Positions 22,247 through 32,933 of a DNA stretch of 64,000 nucleotides are shown here, one piece after another (the stretch's first letter is position 1; each line of letters starts with the position of its first letter). Under the pieces are notes generated by a model. The model saw nothing but the letters and a program-made list of their open reading frames with translations, searched no databases and was not told the origin of the DNA. The position numbers and the translations under genes are program-made. The DNA comes from Cepaea nemoralis. Its lineage: Eukaryota; Mollusca; Gastropoda; Stylommatophora; Helicidae. The stretch is taken from the NCBI GenBank assembly GCA_014155875.1, contig JACEFZ010027103.1, forward strand, positions 422,501-486,500, written 5' to 3'.

Positions 22247-22857
22247 TGTCAAAGACTCAGGGAAGACCACCCTGAATGAGTGGTCTACCTCAAGTAGATT
22301 AGAGGTAACCCAGTGCCCCTACATGAGGGCAGGGTAGGTGTAGGGAGTAAATAGGAAGGGGAACTATCAAATAGTTCTCTCATGAGACACGAAGGTGTCA
22401 ACCAGAGAGTAAGCACTCTGGTCACGGCATAATCACGCCAACGTGATAGACACGAAGAACTAGAATGAAACTCAAGAGAGGACGGCTACTCTAAGCGTGT
22501 GGAATGATGCAGCACGCAAAAGCCGAAGTACGCACCAGGTCCTTCCGCGTACTGTGTAAGCAGCACGCGGAGGATGGTCAGACAGGGGACAGACTTCGTA
22601 GGGAACACATCGCTTAGCATCGATGCGTATTTCTTTAGCCGAGTAGATAGATTTAGCAGTAGGGTTAGGAACGACTAGTGATAGGCAATTCTGTGTATTC
22701 ATGTGTGATTCATTAGCGACCGTTTTGTGCATTTATGTAATGTAAAGAGCCAGTGGCAATAAAATGTGTAATCAATTCCTCTCGTACGACTGACAAATCT
22801 TTTTGTGTGGTGCGAGAGAAGTTTATCCCGTAATGCCTGTAGCATCGCTTGATGACA
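22247..22857 (+). repeat. 5' LTR of element A
   Basis: Begins TGTCAAAGACTCAGGG and ends CGCTTGATGACA. It has 611 bp, the same as the 3' copy, with three substitutions between them (near 22347, 22559 and 22618). AATAAA at 22758-22763 is the likely poly(A) signal. Promoter elements cannot be pinpointed. Confidence 0.95.
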
Positions 22858-22871
22858 GGCTAGGATAAAAG

Positions 22872-22885
22872 TGGTGTCAGAAGTG
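22872..22885 (+). other. Primer binding site, tRNA-Leu type
   Basis: TGGTGTCAGAAGTG, 14 bases after the LTR end, is complementary to the 3' end (including CCA) of animal tRNA-Leu(CAA), whose 3' end reads CACTTCTGACACCA. The tRNA match is from knowledge of that tRNA family, not from a search. The distance to the LTR is longer than usual. Confidence 0.65.
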
Positions 22886-24024
22886 TAGCTTGGACAATTG
22901 TTCAAGCTAAAACACTCACCCACGGCTCTAAAATAGTATTACTGTCAGTTAATCACAGGGTTTAATTTATGTTAGTGAATAATGGCGTGTGCAGACTAGA
23001 ACAAATTGCGAGCTGTGCCCATCGTGACCGATTAACGTTTATTTATGCTTATTGAAATGTTTTGTGACTTATGAACATGTTTTCTTCTGATTTGTAAGTA
23101 TTATTATTATAGTTGTGTATCATTTTTTTCTACAATTATTGATTTACTTATGTTTATTTACCAAACATGATTTCCGGCGGAGCAATACACAAGAAATGAG
23201 CCGGCGACAATATCGATTTTTCCAATCTAAAAATAGCGCTGCGCCTATGACGTATCGCGACTGACAAACAGCTGCCCTACGCCATTTGCAATCAGCGACG
23301 GATTGTTTACAAATCGCCAAGCGGCTGCTCGCCTAAATCTTTGGCTTATATTAAATATTATTTGTTTATACAAGCTATTTATTGAATATATTTATTTATT
23401 TGAACATTATTATTACTTTTATATTTATTTCAAAGCATTTATTTAATTATTTGTAGAGTTTTTTCTATTTGTTACCGTCACGATGGCACTACTTTCGCTA
23501 TGCAAATAAGACTCGGTCTGCACAGCACTTCCATAAATTAAACAGCAATAGTTAGGGAAGGCAGAAGACATTAGAACGAAGACAGGACATTGACATTTAT
23601 TATTAATTATACCACATTGTGTTGTCCGGGGGCATGTGATTGTACAAAATTGTCTAAAGTCATGTGTCGTTTACAAATGGTTAATTATTGATGCTCTTGT
23701 AAACCAGATGTAACAAGAGCTGGTGATAAGAATAACGCAAGCTGTATGTCGAAGTGCCGAACGATTGGACCTGAGGTGCTAAACGATTGTACCTGAGTTT
23801 CTGGAATGTTAAGATGAGTATACCCAAATTATTTTGAATGCAATATGATTAATAATGCATCTCTTTTTCAGGGTGTGATCTATTAGTATATTTTTTGTGA
23901 TCTATTTTTCAGGGTGTAATCTAAGAGTATAATTTTTGTACACAGGGATTTAAAAATTTAACATATCTAATATACCTAAGTAAATATTTAAGTGCCTGTC
24001 AACTCTAGCTAATTACCCAACAAC
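22886..24024 (+). other. Leader of element A
   Basis: About 1.1 kb of AT-rich non-coding sequence between the primer site and the gag start. I see no ORF or repeat of note. A phrase around TTTTTCAGGGTGT..TCTA is duplicated (23868 and 23908). Confidence 0.6.
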
Positions 24025-25059
24025 ATGGCAACTTTAGCTGATTTCATAAAAGCAGGCAAGGAATTAGAATACACAGGAAAGGAATTAGAGCAATATGCTG
24101 ATCAAAAATTTAGGGAAGCAAAAGATGCTGAGAGAGATGAACGTGCACGAGAAAGACAACATCAGAAGGAGATTGTAGAACTAGCGGAGATAACAAAACA
24201 AAAGGAGTTAGACATAAAACACAAAGAGGCACAATTGGCTGAAGAAACTAAGCAAAAACAATTAGAACAAGATAAGGAGATTAAGCAAAAACAATTAGAA
24301 CAAGATAAGGAGATTAAGCAAAAACAATTAGAACAAGATAAGGAGATTAAGCAAAAACAATTAGATCAGGAGAAAGAATTAAAACAAAAAGACTTAGAAG
24401 TAAAGCAAAGAGAGATAGATGAAATGGCAAGAGTGAAAGAAAAACAAATACAGATTGAATCAGAGACACAGTTAAAGATGAAAGGTATGGAAGTAGAGTC
24501 ACACTTAGAGATCTCCACTACAAAACTAAAGAGTCAACAAGAAGAGAATAAACTTAATAAATACAAACATATTATTAAGCCATTTTGTAAAGAAGATTCC
24601 ATATCAGCTTGGACAGAAAATGTCGAATATCAGCTGAAATACCACCAAGTACCAATCGATATGTGGGCCATGATTTACATGAAGAACCTCAGTGGGGAGC
24701 CCCTTAAAGTTATAGAATCAATACCAACTGATCTTAGATCTAACTATCAGTACATTCACGATAGGATAATGCAACATTTCTTACTTGATGCCCCTGGGTA
24801 TCAAGTGCAATTTTCTAATTTAAAACCAAAACCAAGTGAGACTTTCATCGATTATGTCTCGAATGTCCAAAGCGTGCTAAATAGATGGCTTAGTGCAGCA
24901 AAAATAGGAAAGGACTTTGAAAAACTTAAAAATTTAATAGCCATGGATAAAGTCATATCCACAATACCATCTCCTTTCGCTAAATTCCTTCAGCAGTCAG
25001 ACATCGAAACCATAGAACAATTTGAGAAGAAAGGCTCCTGCATATTTTTCCTCAAATAG
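24025..25059 (+). CDS. Gag of element A (5' part)
   Basis: Structural protein that packages the RNA. Residues 1-30 (MATLADFIKAGKELEYTGKE) match the gag starts of B, C and the 6.2-kb relic. Residues 30-190 form a very charged coiled coil with three exact copies of an 11-residue unit, IKQKQLEQDKE (33-bp tandem repeat at about 24250-24360). The capsid-like domain follows (about 190-335), with MIYMKNLSGEPLKVIESIP and FIDYVSNVQSVLNRW. A one-base insertion near 25035 shifts the frame before the zinc knuckles, which lie in the next frame; the homologous gag of C reads straight through here, so this is a mutation rather than a programmed shift. Confidence 0.85.
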   Translation: MATLADFIKAGKELEYTGKELEQYADQKFREAKDAERDERARERQHQKEIVELAEITKQKELDIKHKEAQLAEETKQKQLEQDKEIKQKQLEQDKEIKQKQLEQDKEIKQKQLDQEKELKQKDLEVKQREIDEMARVKEKQIQIESETQLKMKGMEVESHLEISTTKLKSQQEENKLNKYKHIIKPFCKEDSISAWTENVEYQLKYHQVPIDMWAMIYMKNLSGEPLKVIESIPTDLRSNYQYIHDRIMQHFLLDAPGYQVQFSNLKPKPSETFIDYVSNVQSVLNRWLSAAKIGKDFEKLKNLIAMDKVISTIPSPFAKFLQQSDIETIEQFEKKGSCIFFLK

Positions 25060-27112
25060 GGATATTTTTAAAACATCAAATATCGACTCTGAAATAGTCT
25101 CTTTTGTTAAGGACCAACCTAAAAGCTATCATAGCAATAAAAAACCATTTCAGAGAGTCGACAAGAAAGATCAAAAATTGCCTAAATGTGTGTATTGCCA
25201 ACTTTTTCATGATACTTACTCTATGTGTGATAAATCACCAAACTATCCGACACATCTTGAGATGGTCATTAAGAAACAACAAAACAAGAGAACTGCATAC
25301 AGGCGTGCAGTCAAATGCTTCTTCTGTTCTAGCTACGGGCATTATTCCAGTAAGTGCCTAGGCCGCCAAAGAATGAAGGCCAACAGTGCAATGTTAATTG
25401 ATACATCTTCTGATAGTGGTAGTGAGACTGAGTGTGAGGTCGAGAATGAATTACCTTTTAACCAATCTGAAGATGTTTGTTGTGTAAACGATATATTAAG
25501 CTTTGACAGTTGTGAGCGATGTCACCAATTTCATGCAGACGGAAAATTAGAATGTGGACATACAGTACCATTCTCCACTGAGAGTGTAAATGCAGCATTA
25601 GCCTCCAGAGGCAATTTGGTGTTCCACAATGCAATGGTCAACGAAATACCATGCCAATGTTTGCTGGACAGTGGGAGCACTCTTATCGGTCTTAGAAAGG
25701 AACTGGTGAATCCAAATGATTATACAGGTGACTCAGTCAAATGCCGAACCTTTTCGGGTAATATTGAAATTTACCCTTTGGCAAGAGCCCGTATTAACAC
25801 TCCTTTCCTTTCTGGTACCTTTATATGTGCTATTTTAGATAACCCTTGTACTGATTTAATTCTGGGATGCTTACCCCGATTGAAACATTGCACTAACGAA
25901 GAAATAGCTGCATGGGAAAAATTAAATGCAGCTAATGCAACAACCAGAGCAGATACTATTAAACACCAAGACACACTACAGGATGAAAGACTACTGTTGC
26001 TATCACCAACTAGCACGGATGATACCACCAGACAAAAGTTCATAGACCAGCAAAAAGCTGATCCGAGTGTGTCTCCATATCTAAAGCTATTAAAAGAAAA
26101 AGCCAAAGTAACAAAAAACGCATCATGGTTCTTTAGACTTAATAATGGTATTCTTACTCGTTATTATACAACTGGTAACCATGAGATTCAGCAAACGGTG
26201 TTACCTGTACAACACCGCCAAACTGTGCTAAAGATTGCACACGAGTCACCGTTTGCTGGTCACCTTGCATACGACAAAACCAGGGCCAGAATTCAGGCTC
26301 ATTTTTATTGGCCAGGTGTTTGTAATGACATAAAAGTATTTTGTCGTTCATGTAATGTCTGTCAACAACTAGTACGTAAGGGTAGACATCCTACAGCTGA
26401 AGTACAACCTTCAACACTGGCCTCTAGGCCATTTGAGAGTGTGAGAACTATTAATCTTGAACCAGATCAAGATATACTGCTGTTACTCCCAGACAAACGG
26501 AATTTATTATTGACCTCATGGCAAGGGCCATTCAAAGTGGTACGAAAAATTTCAGATGTCGATTATGAAATATCGATAAACGGACACTTAAAGATATTTC
26601 ATATCAACATGTTGAAACCCTACTTTTCACGACAAGAGACAGAATTAGAGACAGACGAACACAATGCACCCACACCTATGGATGAGACGACAGACATACA
26701 CAACGCAACTACACTAGTTAGCGAGACTGGCAAAGCCGACGATATGCATACACCTAGTGAGCTTACAGAAAACGCACTTAGCACCACAACCGTACTGAAT
26801 CAGGTAGACGACGACGGGATGGAACTACCTGTTCCAATTGTAGACAAGACTGCGACATTAGAGTGTATACGGTTAGAACAGGGACTAACAGACGAGCAAC
26901 GACGACAGACAATAGAATTAGTGACGGAGTATAAGGACATATTTTCCGACATTCCAGGTAGGACGGACAGGATCGAGCACTCCATCCTTCTTTCGGACTC
27001 TAAGCCTATCAAATGCAGGCCGTACTCTATCCCACTTAGCTATAGAGAAAGTCTAAATAAGGAAATTCTTAATTTAGAAGCAAGTGGAATCATTCCAGAA
27101 ATCTACATCTGA
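25022..27112 (+). pseudogene. Gag zinc knuckles, protease and core-less integrase of element A
   Basis: Residues 56-69 CVYCQLFHDTYSMC and 99-112 CFFCSSYGHYSSKC (CX2CX4HX4C) are nucleocapsid fingers. An aspartic protease follows with LLDSGST (Asp216). Integrase N-terminal zinc domain: His407, His414, Cys444, Cys447 (AHES, AGHLAYDKT, CRSCNVCQ). After SRPFES (residue 473) the protein jumps to TINLEPDQDILLLLPD and the C-terminal module WQGPFKV (residues 500-506) plus FHINMLKPY. Compared with element C about 210 residues are missing in frame, including all three catalytic acids (D, D, E). The frame continues to the start of RT and ends after a one-base insertion near 27095. Confidence 0.9.
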
Positions 27113-28295
27113 GTACTCCTTTCCAATCGTCTTGGTCAAGAAAAAAGACTCCACAATTCGTCTCTGTGTGGACTATAGGAAACTCAACAATGTCACTAAG
27201 ATCGACGCAGAACCAATTCCTTCCTGCGAAGATCTTATTCTTGATATGTCCACCTCCAAAATCTTCTCTAAATTAGACCTTACTAAGGGATATTGGCAGG
27301 TCCCTATGCAGACTCAATCCATCCATCTTACTGCATTCTCAACACCTTTAGGTCTTTACGAGTGGCGGTTTCTTCCTTTCGGACTTCGTAACGCTCCTGC
27401 CACTTTCGTACGCTTAACTAGAGATTTACTACATGGAGTGACGAATACGGTGACATATATAGATGATATTTGTGTCCATACAGATGACTGGACAACACAC
27501 TTACTGAAACTCAGACATGTCTTCGATAGGTTGCGACTCTTCGGTCTCACTGTCAAACCGAGCAAAGTTGAATTGGGCCTACAAGAAATTGATTTTTTGG
27601 GTCATGTCATTTCACAAGGACAACTAAAAACTGACAATAGAATTATTACTAAAATTATGAACCTGACCATGCCTACAACAAAGAAGCAGGTCAGGAGCCT
27701 TTTGGGTTTAGTAAATTATTATAGTAAGTTCATACCGAACTTAGCTGAAATCACGAGTATATTTTCAAATGTTTTAAAAGCATCAGTAAAATTAGATGTC
27801 AAAGATGCATTATTAATTTCTGCATTGTCAAAATTGAAACTCCTATTTAGTAATGTACCAATCCTCCGTTTGCCTAATCCTAGGCTCGTTTATTATCTTA
27901 GGACAGATGCCAGCAGGATTTCCATCGCTGCAGTACTAGGCCAGTTTTATGATGGCATCTTCCATCCAATTTGCTACGTGAGCCGCAAGATCACACCTGC
28001 TGAGTCCAGATATTCCATATCAGAGTTGGAAGCCCTAAGCGTCATCTATTCGGTGAGGAAGTTGCATCGATTTCTAGCGGGTAATCACTTCGTAGTCCAG
28101 ACCGACAACTCCCCAATCACGGTCATACAAAGTGGGGTGCAGCGCAATGACCGCATCTACAGGTGGTCATTAATATTACAAAATTATACTTTTAGTATAG
28201 AGCATATTAAGGGTAGGGACAACATTCTTGCTGATACCCTTAGTCGACCATCTGAGGTAGAAATACCTGATATTCCACATGAAAAGGTAGTGTAA
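27084..28295 (+). CDS. Reverse transcriptase and RNase H of element A
   Basis: Continues the preceding frame after a one-base shift; the real start is the upstream frame, not an initiator here. RT: RLCVDYRKLN (about 26-35), motif A FSKLDLTKGYW with Asp65, LPFGLRNAPATF, motif C YIDD at 125-128, FLGHVIS, and the LLGLVNYY connection. RNase H: RTDAS (Asp275), ELEAL (Glu316), QTDNSP (Asp341), ADTLSR (Asp384). All catalytic residues of both activities are present. The stop follows directly, with no integrase after it, which confirms the unusual order. Confidence 0.93.
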   Translation: MESFQKSTSEYSFPIVLVKKKDSTIRLCVDYRKLNNVTKIDAEPIPSCEDLILDMSTSKIFSKLDLTKGYWQVPMQTQSIHLTAFSTPLGLYEWRFLPFGLRNAPATFVRLTRDLLHGVTNTVTYIDDICVHTDDWTTHLLKLRHVFDRLRLFGLTVKPSKVELGLQEIDFLGHVISQGQLKTDNRIITKIMNLTMPTTKKQVRSLLGLVNYYSKFIPNLAEITSIFSNVLKASVKLDVKDALLISALSKLKLLFSNVPILRLPNPRLVYYLRTDASRISIAAVLGQFYDGIFHPICYVSRKITPAESRYSISELEALSVIYSVRKLHRFLAGNHFVVQTDNSPITVIQSGVQRNDRIYRWSLILQNYTFSIEHIKGRDNILADTLSRPSEVEIPDIPHEKVV

Positions 28296-30428
28296 GAAAT
28301 GGTAATTTAGTACACTTAAAATATCCTGTGTAAAATATCCTATGTAATACATAGACATCATGATCAGGACTGTGTGCTAAGAACAGTGAACCACCATGTG
28401 TCCATAGACAGCAAAATAAGAACTGTGCTCCAAGAACAAGTGAATCACCGTGTGTACATAGACAGCTCGTTACTTACTATGCTCCATTTGTGTTCTGGTG
28501 AATCACCTGTGTTAATCATGGAAGAACAGTGTCAGAACAATGCATAAATAACAGACACGAATATACTTGTCTATGACACCAGCGGACTCTACGAGTGGAA
28601 GAATACCCATAAGACACAAGTATGACTGTGTAGTGTATTTAATATACCCAGGACAATTGTGTATATATAAACTATGCCAACGAAAGCAATTTCTGAACGT
28701 TATGGCAACCACTAACCTGAGGTAAATAAATACCATGTATATATATTTAGTTATTGTGATATGTATTATAACGGTTTTAATATAGTGATAAATTATAGTT
28801 AGATTAGTTACTTTAATATAGATTTAGATTAGATTTAGGGAATATAATAGATTTTTTTTTGTAGTTTAGATAAATCATTAATTCACCCACTTACTTGGCA
28901 TAAAAGTAGATTAGGATAGTACTTTAAACTTAATAACAGGTAATTAAAGACTAGGATAAAAAGTTTAGATAGGAACAGTACCATTTAGTTCATTTCATTT
29001 CACTATTTCATTCCATCTTGATGAACACTTTAACAACCTCATCATTTAGGATTAAAATTAGTTTATACATTATAGGATAAAAGGATTATACAGATGAACA
29101 TACATCATTTACACCATGTAGAGTAAAAATATCAATCATATTTTTTCATTTAAACATTAAAACATTATTTATAATTTTGTTACATTTCACATTACCCATT
29201 TCAGAAAGGTACATAACTCATCTCACATCATTTTCATTTTTTTTAGATAGTTAGATTACTTCCCTTAAATTAGATTGATTTTGTACAACAAATTAGAATA
29301 TATATATTTATAGAAGTAGTATTATTATTTCAGTAGAATATAGTGTTAATAATATCAGGGTACAAACATCAACCCTATTTCATCCATGTAAATATTTTGT
29401 AAATACACGACTCGTGCAGTAAGTTACGCACAGTCATTAAGCTCAACTCTTTTCAAACTGAGCCAAACGTGTACAGTGTCACTTCAAGGTTTTTAAGTAA
29501 TGGGAAGGATAAAAGATGTGTGACAGAAGGGTGAAAGTGAGAGAAAATGGAAAATATACAATGGAGAGTGAGGACAACCAGCGGATTTTTTCTGCCGCTC
29601 AACGCGACTTTTTATTATTTGTCTGCGTCAAGCGTTTGCTTTCAATGTTGAAATATGTTGTCTCGAATGTGTTGTGTGTAGTTTAGTGTAGACCTTAGAT
29701 AAAGTATTTTAAGTCTCATAAGACGGAAACGTAGTCACGAATTAGTGTTGTACACTTGTTTGTGGCCACATTTAACCGAATTATGGCACTTGAAAACTAA
29801 CTTACATACAGATTATAGACAGACACACATGTTAGAAGGTAAAGTATATTAATAGGTACATCCAAACACGCAAACAACCAGGAAAACAAACATGTAAATT
29901 ACATACATTTTTTAGAACAAAGGGATATAACTCCGGGTCAGGGGACACAATAGACAACGAAACACTAACTTAACAGTGAAAGATAACTTTACACGTGGAA
30001 GCGAGATAGGTAAAGCCTGTCGCACACAGCTTGTGCTAGGGTTGTTTAATATTATATGGGGGACATGAAGCAATTCATGTGTTGACCCTAAGAAAGTCAA
30101 CTTTGTATGGGTAGTGAGTTAATTTGCTATTTGAGGACAGTTAGTGAGTTAATTTGATATTTGAGGTCTTATAAGACAATGGTCCGGTTCAGACAAACCT
30201 CTAATTAATATAATATTGCGATTGAGAAGAGGGCTCACGCCAACCAGACAAGTTTGTGGCGATCACCAGTAGCCAAGTAAAGTGATACTACATTGTGACA
30301 ATAGTCAGTGGAGGTCTATTGAGTTACCCAGAACCAAGTTATCAGTAGTCTTTGACAAAAATTAGATACACTAATTTTTTAGAAACCTCTTGCGTCACAA
30401 CCATGAGTCAAAGTTTGTAACGCAACAC
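28296..30428 (+). other. Long 3' non-coding region of element A
   Basis: 2.1 kb between the RNase H stop and the polypurine tract, AT-rich with no convincing ORF. A CAAGAACAGTGAACCACC-like phrase is loosely repeated at 28380-28510. Other Gmr1-like copies here also have a long non-coding 3' part (43962-45376 in C). Confidence 0.7.
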
Positions 30429-30442
30429 AGGAGGGGAGGGTG
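30429..30442 (+). other. Polypurine tract of element A
   Basis: AGGAGGGGAGGGTG immediately precedes the 3' LTR; it primes plus-strand DNA synthesis in LTR elements. Confidence 0.8.
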
Positions 30443-30444
30443 TG

Positions 30445-31055
30445 TGTCAAAGACTCAGGGAAGACCACCCTGAATGAGTGGTCTACCTCAAGTAGATTAG
30501 AGGTAACCCAGTGCCCCTACATGAGGGCAGGGTAGGTGTAGGGAGTAGATAGGAAGGGGAACTATCAAATAGTTCTCTCATGAGACACGAAGGTGTCAAC
30601 CAGAGAGTAAGCACTCTGGTCACGGCATAATCACGCCAACGTGATAGACACGAAGAACTAGAATGAAACTCAAGAGAGGACGGCTACTCTAAGCGTGTGG
30701 AATGATGCAGCACGCAAAAGCCGAAGTACGCACCAGGTCCTTCCGCGTACTGTGTAAACAGCACGCGGAGGATGGTCAGACAGGGGACAGACTTCGTAGG
30801 GAACACATCGCTTAGCGTCGATGCGTATTTCTTTAGCCGAGTAGATAGATTTAGCAGTAGGGTTAGGAACGACTAGTGATAGGCAATTCTGTGTATTCAT
30901 GTGTGATTCATTAGCGACCGTTTTGTGCATTTATGTAATGTAAAGAGCCAGTGGCAATAAAATGTGTAATCAATTCCTCTCGTACGACTGACAAATCTTT
31001 TTGTGTGGTGCGAGAGAAGTTTATCCCGTAATGCCTGTAGCATCGCTTGATGACA
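30445..31055 (+). repeat. 3' LTR of element A
   Basis: 611 bp, near-identical to the 5' LTR. AATAAA at 30956-30961. It is followed by the target copy GATGG (31056-31060), after which hAT1 coding sequence resumes on the minus strand. Confidence 0.95.
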
Positions 31056-31060
31056 GATGG

Positions 31061-31195
31061 GATATCTTCCTTAAATTTTATATAAACGCTATGGTTGATA
31101 TCAACCATTATCGAGGCATTATCTGTACCAGTTGCAGCCAAATTCACGTGAAAAGAATCACAAAGTCGGTATTACAGCAGTAAGTCGCAGCACAG
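31061..31195 (-). pseudogene. hAT1 transposase, upstream piece
   Basis: Minus-strand frame NLAATGTDNASIMVDINHSV then YIKFKEDIP, ending at the element A target site. In hAT transposases this GTDNAS..MVG.NNSV block directly precedes the KC.CHSLQL motif, which is found across the insertion at 22202-22246. The BED finger and everything upstream are missing. Confidence 0.8.
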
Positions 31196-31516
31196 TGTTT
31201 ACAGTTCAAATAATGTTATTATAATTTATGCGCCGTTTTACTCATTACCAGGGGGTTGCCAGATTGTTGAGCGTTGACCCAAGTCAGTTCAAAGTTTAAA
31301 TAATGGTAGTTACCATAATTTACGCGCGTCCAGACCAAACATAAAATGGGTAAATGACACCGAAATAAAAGTAAAATCTAGAAAGTATTCAAAATATCCG
31401 ACTCCAAATGAAAAGCATCTAGAATTGCATTCAGCATCCAAACGTCAGAAAACGGTATCCAGATGCCGGCAAAGTCCTCTAGATCTGGATATAAAATATC
31501 TAGAATGGCAACTATG

Positions 31517-32427
31517 CTCCCTACGCAGCTTGACGGCAGAAGTGGAAGATGATGATGATGATGCTTCTGATTGGATGTATTCAGAAACAAGGGGCCAAAC
31601 TTGACCGGAAACGACTCCAATAATGGCAGAAATGTCCCCGTCTGCTAGAAAGCAAGTCTTTGTTGACTTCAAGTTGTTTCTCCCTTGAATTATTTTGGTT
31701 ATTTGATTCCCGGTAAGCTAATTCTTCTTATAACTCACGTAATATTAATATTCATAGACATTTTATTGCATTTTTGTATTCTCCATTCAATCGATCATAA
31801 TGTGAAGAGTTTCAACAACAATAAGTCAATAACGGTACCGGAACCGCTTCTTAGTCTTACTGAGTTACTTTGTCTTTATACTTTATTTTACTTATACTGT
31901 TGAGTTGACTGTTGTGTTGTAATTTGTACAAAGTTAAGTACAAAGTTTGTTAGAAATTTTTTTTTTTTAGTATAATAGCATGCATGCAGCATACATAATC
32001 AGTCAGATTGAGAATGAAATTGAAATATGAACAGCGCATCCATTTCGCACAATTCTGTCTATGGCGACAGTCACACAGTAATGGAGAAGCTATATTAATA
32101 CACAAAATTGTGTGTATAGTCCGAGCCGCTATTCACACAAATTTGAAGAAGACTCTATTATTCTCTCTTCTCGTCTGTCTTTTTTTTTTTTTTTTGCAAG
32201 TTCTTTTTCTTCAATCCTCACAACAATATTTGTCGACAAGGACACACTCTACGTACAGTGAGATTTTATTTGGCAAATAAAATTCACGCTAAACAAAGAC
32301 ATCTATTGGATTCATTCTACACTCGATTACTCCATCATTGCCTGGGGTATGCACCCCCCGGCAGTTACCGCAAATCCATAGAGCACACTTTATTCAGATG
32401 CTTCGAGTTTCTCAGTTCTATATTTTA
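31517..32427. other. Spacer with a dispersed 78-bp repeat
   Basis: No gene recognised. A T16 run lies near 32168. Bases 32270-32348 (TTGGCAAATAAAATTCACG... to GCCTGGGG) recur with about 85% identity by eye at 36624-36700. Confidence 0.5.
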
Positions 32428-32832
32428 GTTCCTAAAACAAGCAACTAGAAAGTCGCTTAGAAGCCCTGGAGATGTGGATATACAGACGAATAGGTTGTAT
32501 TTCATGGTAACAAAAATAATAAAATGCAGAGGTTCTAGAAAAACTGCGAATGAAGAGAGAGAGAGAGAGAGAGAGAGTTGACGGAAGTAAAAAAGAGGAG
32601 GCAAGTGAAATATTTTGGCCATGTTATTGTTAAAAGACATGATACTCTTATAAAAACCATACTGGAAGGCAAGGTTGAGGGCAAGCGAGCAAGAGGTAGA
32701 CAACGATACAAGTGGGAAGATAACATCAAGAGACGGATGAACATCAGCCTGACAAAATATACAGACAAGGCGAAAGACAGACAGTGTTGGAGATCCATTG
32801 CAGCCAACCTTCATTGTGGAGACGGCACCTGA
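32428..32832 (+). pseudogene. LINE C-terminal fragment split by a (GA)n expansion
   Basis: Codes for RLEALEMWIYRRIGCISW, then stops, NAEVLEKLRMKRE, a GA microsatellite (about 32551-32577, read as alternating Arg/Glu), then TEVKKRRQVKYFGHVI, EGKVEGKRARGRQRYKW and DRQCWRSIAANLHCG up to a TGA at 32830. This is the RTE-type C-terminal region of a further family, with a GATTGACTGATT tail. The microsatellite appears to have grown from the natural KRE codons. Confidence 0.8.
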
Positions 32833-32862
32833 TTGACTGATTAAAAAATTTTTTAAAATAAA

Positions 32863-32933
32863 TTGCTAGCGGGGAGTCGAACCCCAGTCTCCCGCGCGAC
32901 AGGCAGAGATACTAACCACTACACTACCGAGAA
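32863..32933 (-). pseudogene. tRNA-Asp(GUC)-like sequence
   Basis: On the minus strand the D arm (GTGTAGTGGTTAGTAT), anticodon arm (TCTGC CTGTCGC GCGGG, anticodon GTC) and T arm (TGGGG TTCGACT CCCCG) match eukaryotic tRNA-Asp, and GGTTCGACTCC is a perfect B box. The acceptor stem does not pair (TTCTCGG against CTAGCAA; only about three of seven pairs plus wobbles). T runs follow within 10-25 bases. It is best read as a tRNA pseudogene or the head of a tRNA-derived SINE. Confidence 0.6.

Larger units (their letters stand above)
22247..31055 (+). mobile_element. LTR retrotransposon 'element A' (Gmr1-like Ty3/gypsy)
   Basis: Complete in outline: 611-bp LTRs, primer site, gag, pol, polypurine tract and a perfect 5-bp target duplication GATGG (22242-22246 and 31056-31060). 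By eye the two LTRs differ at only three positions, so the insertion is recent. Pol order is protease, integrase zinc domain, (deleted integrase core), GPF-type C-terminal module, RT, RNase H, that is, integrase sequences upstream of RT, as in Gmr1-like elements. It sits in the hAT1 transposase gene in the opposite orientation. Two single-base frameshifts and the missing integrase core make it non-autonomous. Confidence 0.95.
18493..31516 (-). mobile_element. Decayed hAT element (hAT1) hosting three later insertions
   Basis: Left end GGGTTGCCACTTT (18494) and right end, read inward on the minus strand, CATAGTTGCCATTCTAG (31516) share the GTTGCCA core of many hAT termini. Both ends carry clusters of the subterminal motif TATCTAG/ATCTAG. 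The transposase lies on the minus strand in three pieces: 31061-31195, 22202-22246 and 19083-20102. The net length without insertions is about 2.1 kb. The N-terminal (BED finger) part is absent. No 8-bp target duplication is visible, because an RTE tail abuts the left end. The boundaries are inferred from the terminal and subterminal motifs. Confidence 0.6.

Noticed and set aside
25022..25059. Programmed ribosomal frameshift between gag and pol in element A
   Set aside because: The shift falls inside gag before the zinc knuckles, where gag of element C reads through in one frame; no slippery heptamer is evident. A simple one-base insertion explains it.
22472..30930. Identical 86-codon antisense frames at 22472-22732 and 30670-30930
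   Set aside because: Both lie inside the two LTRs of element A, so they are duplicated by the LTR structure and not independent genes.
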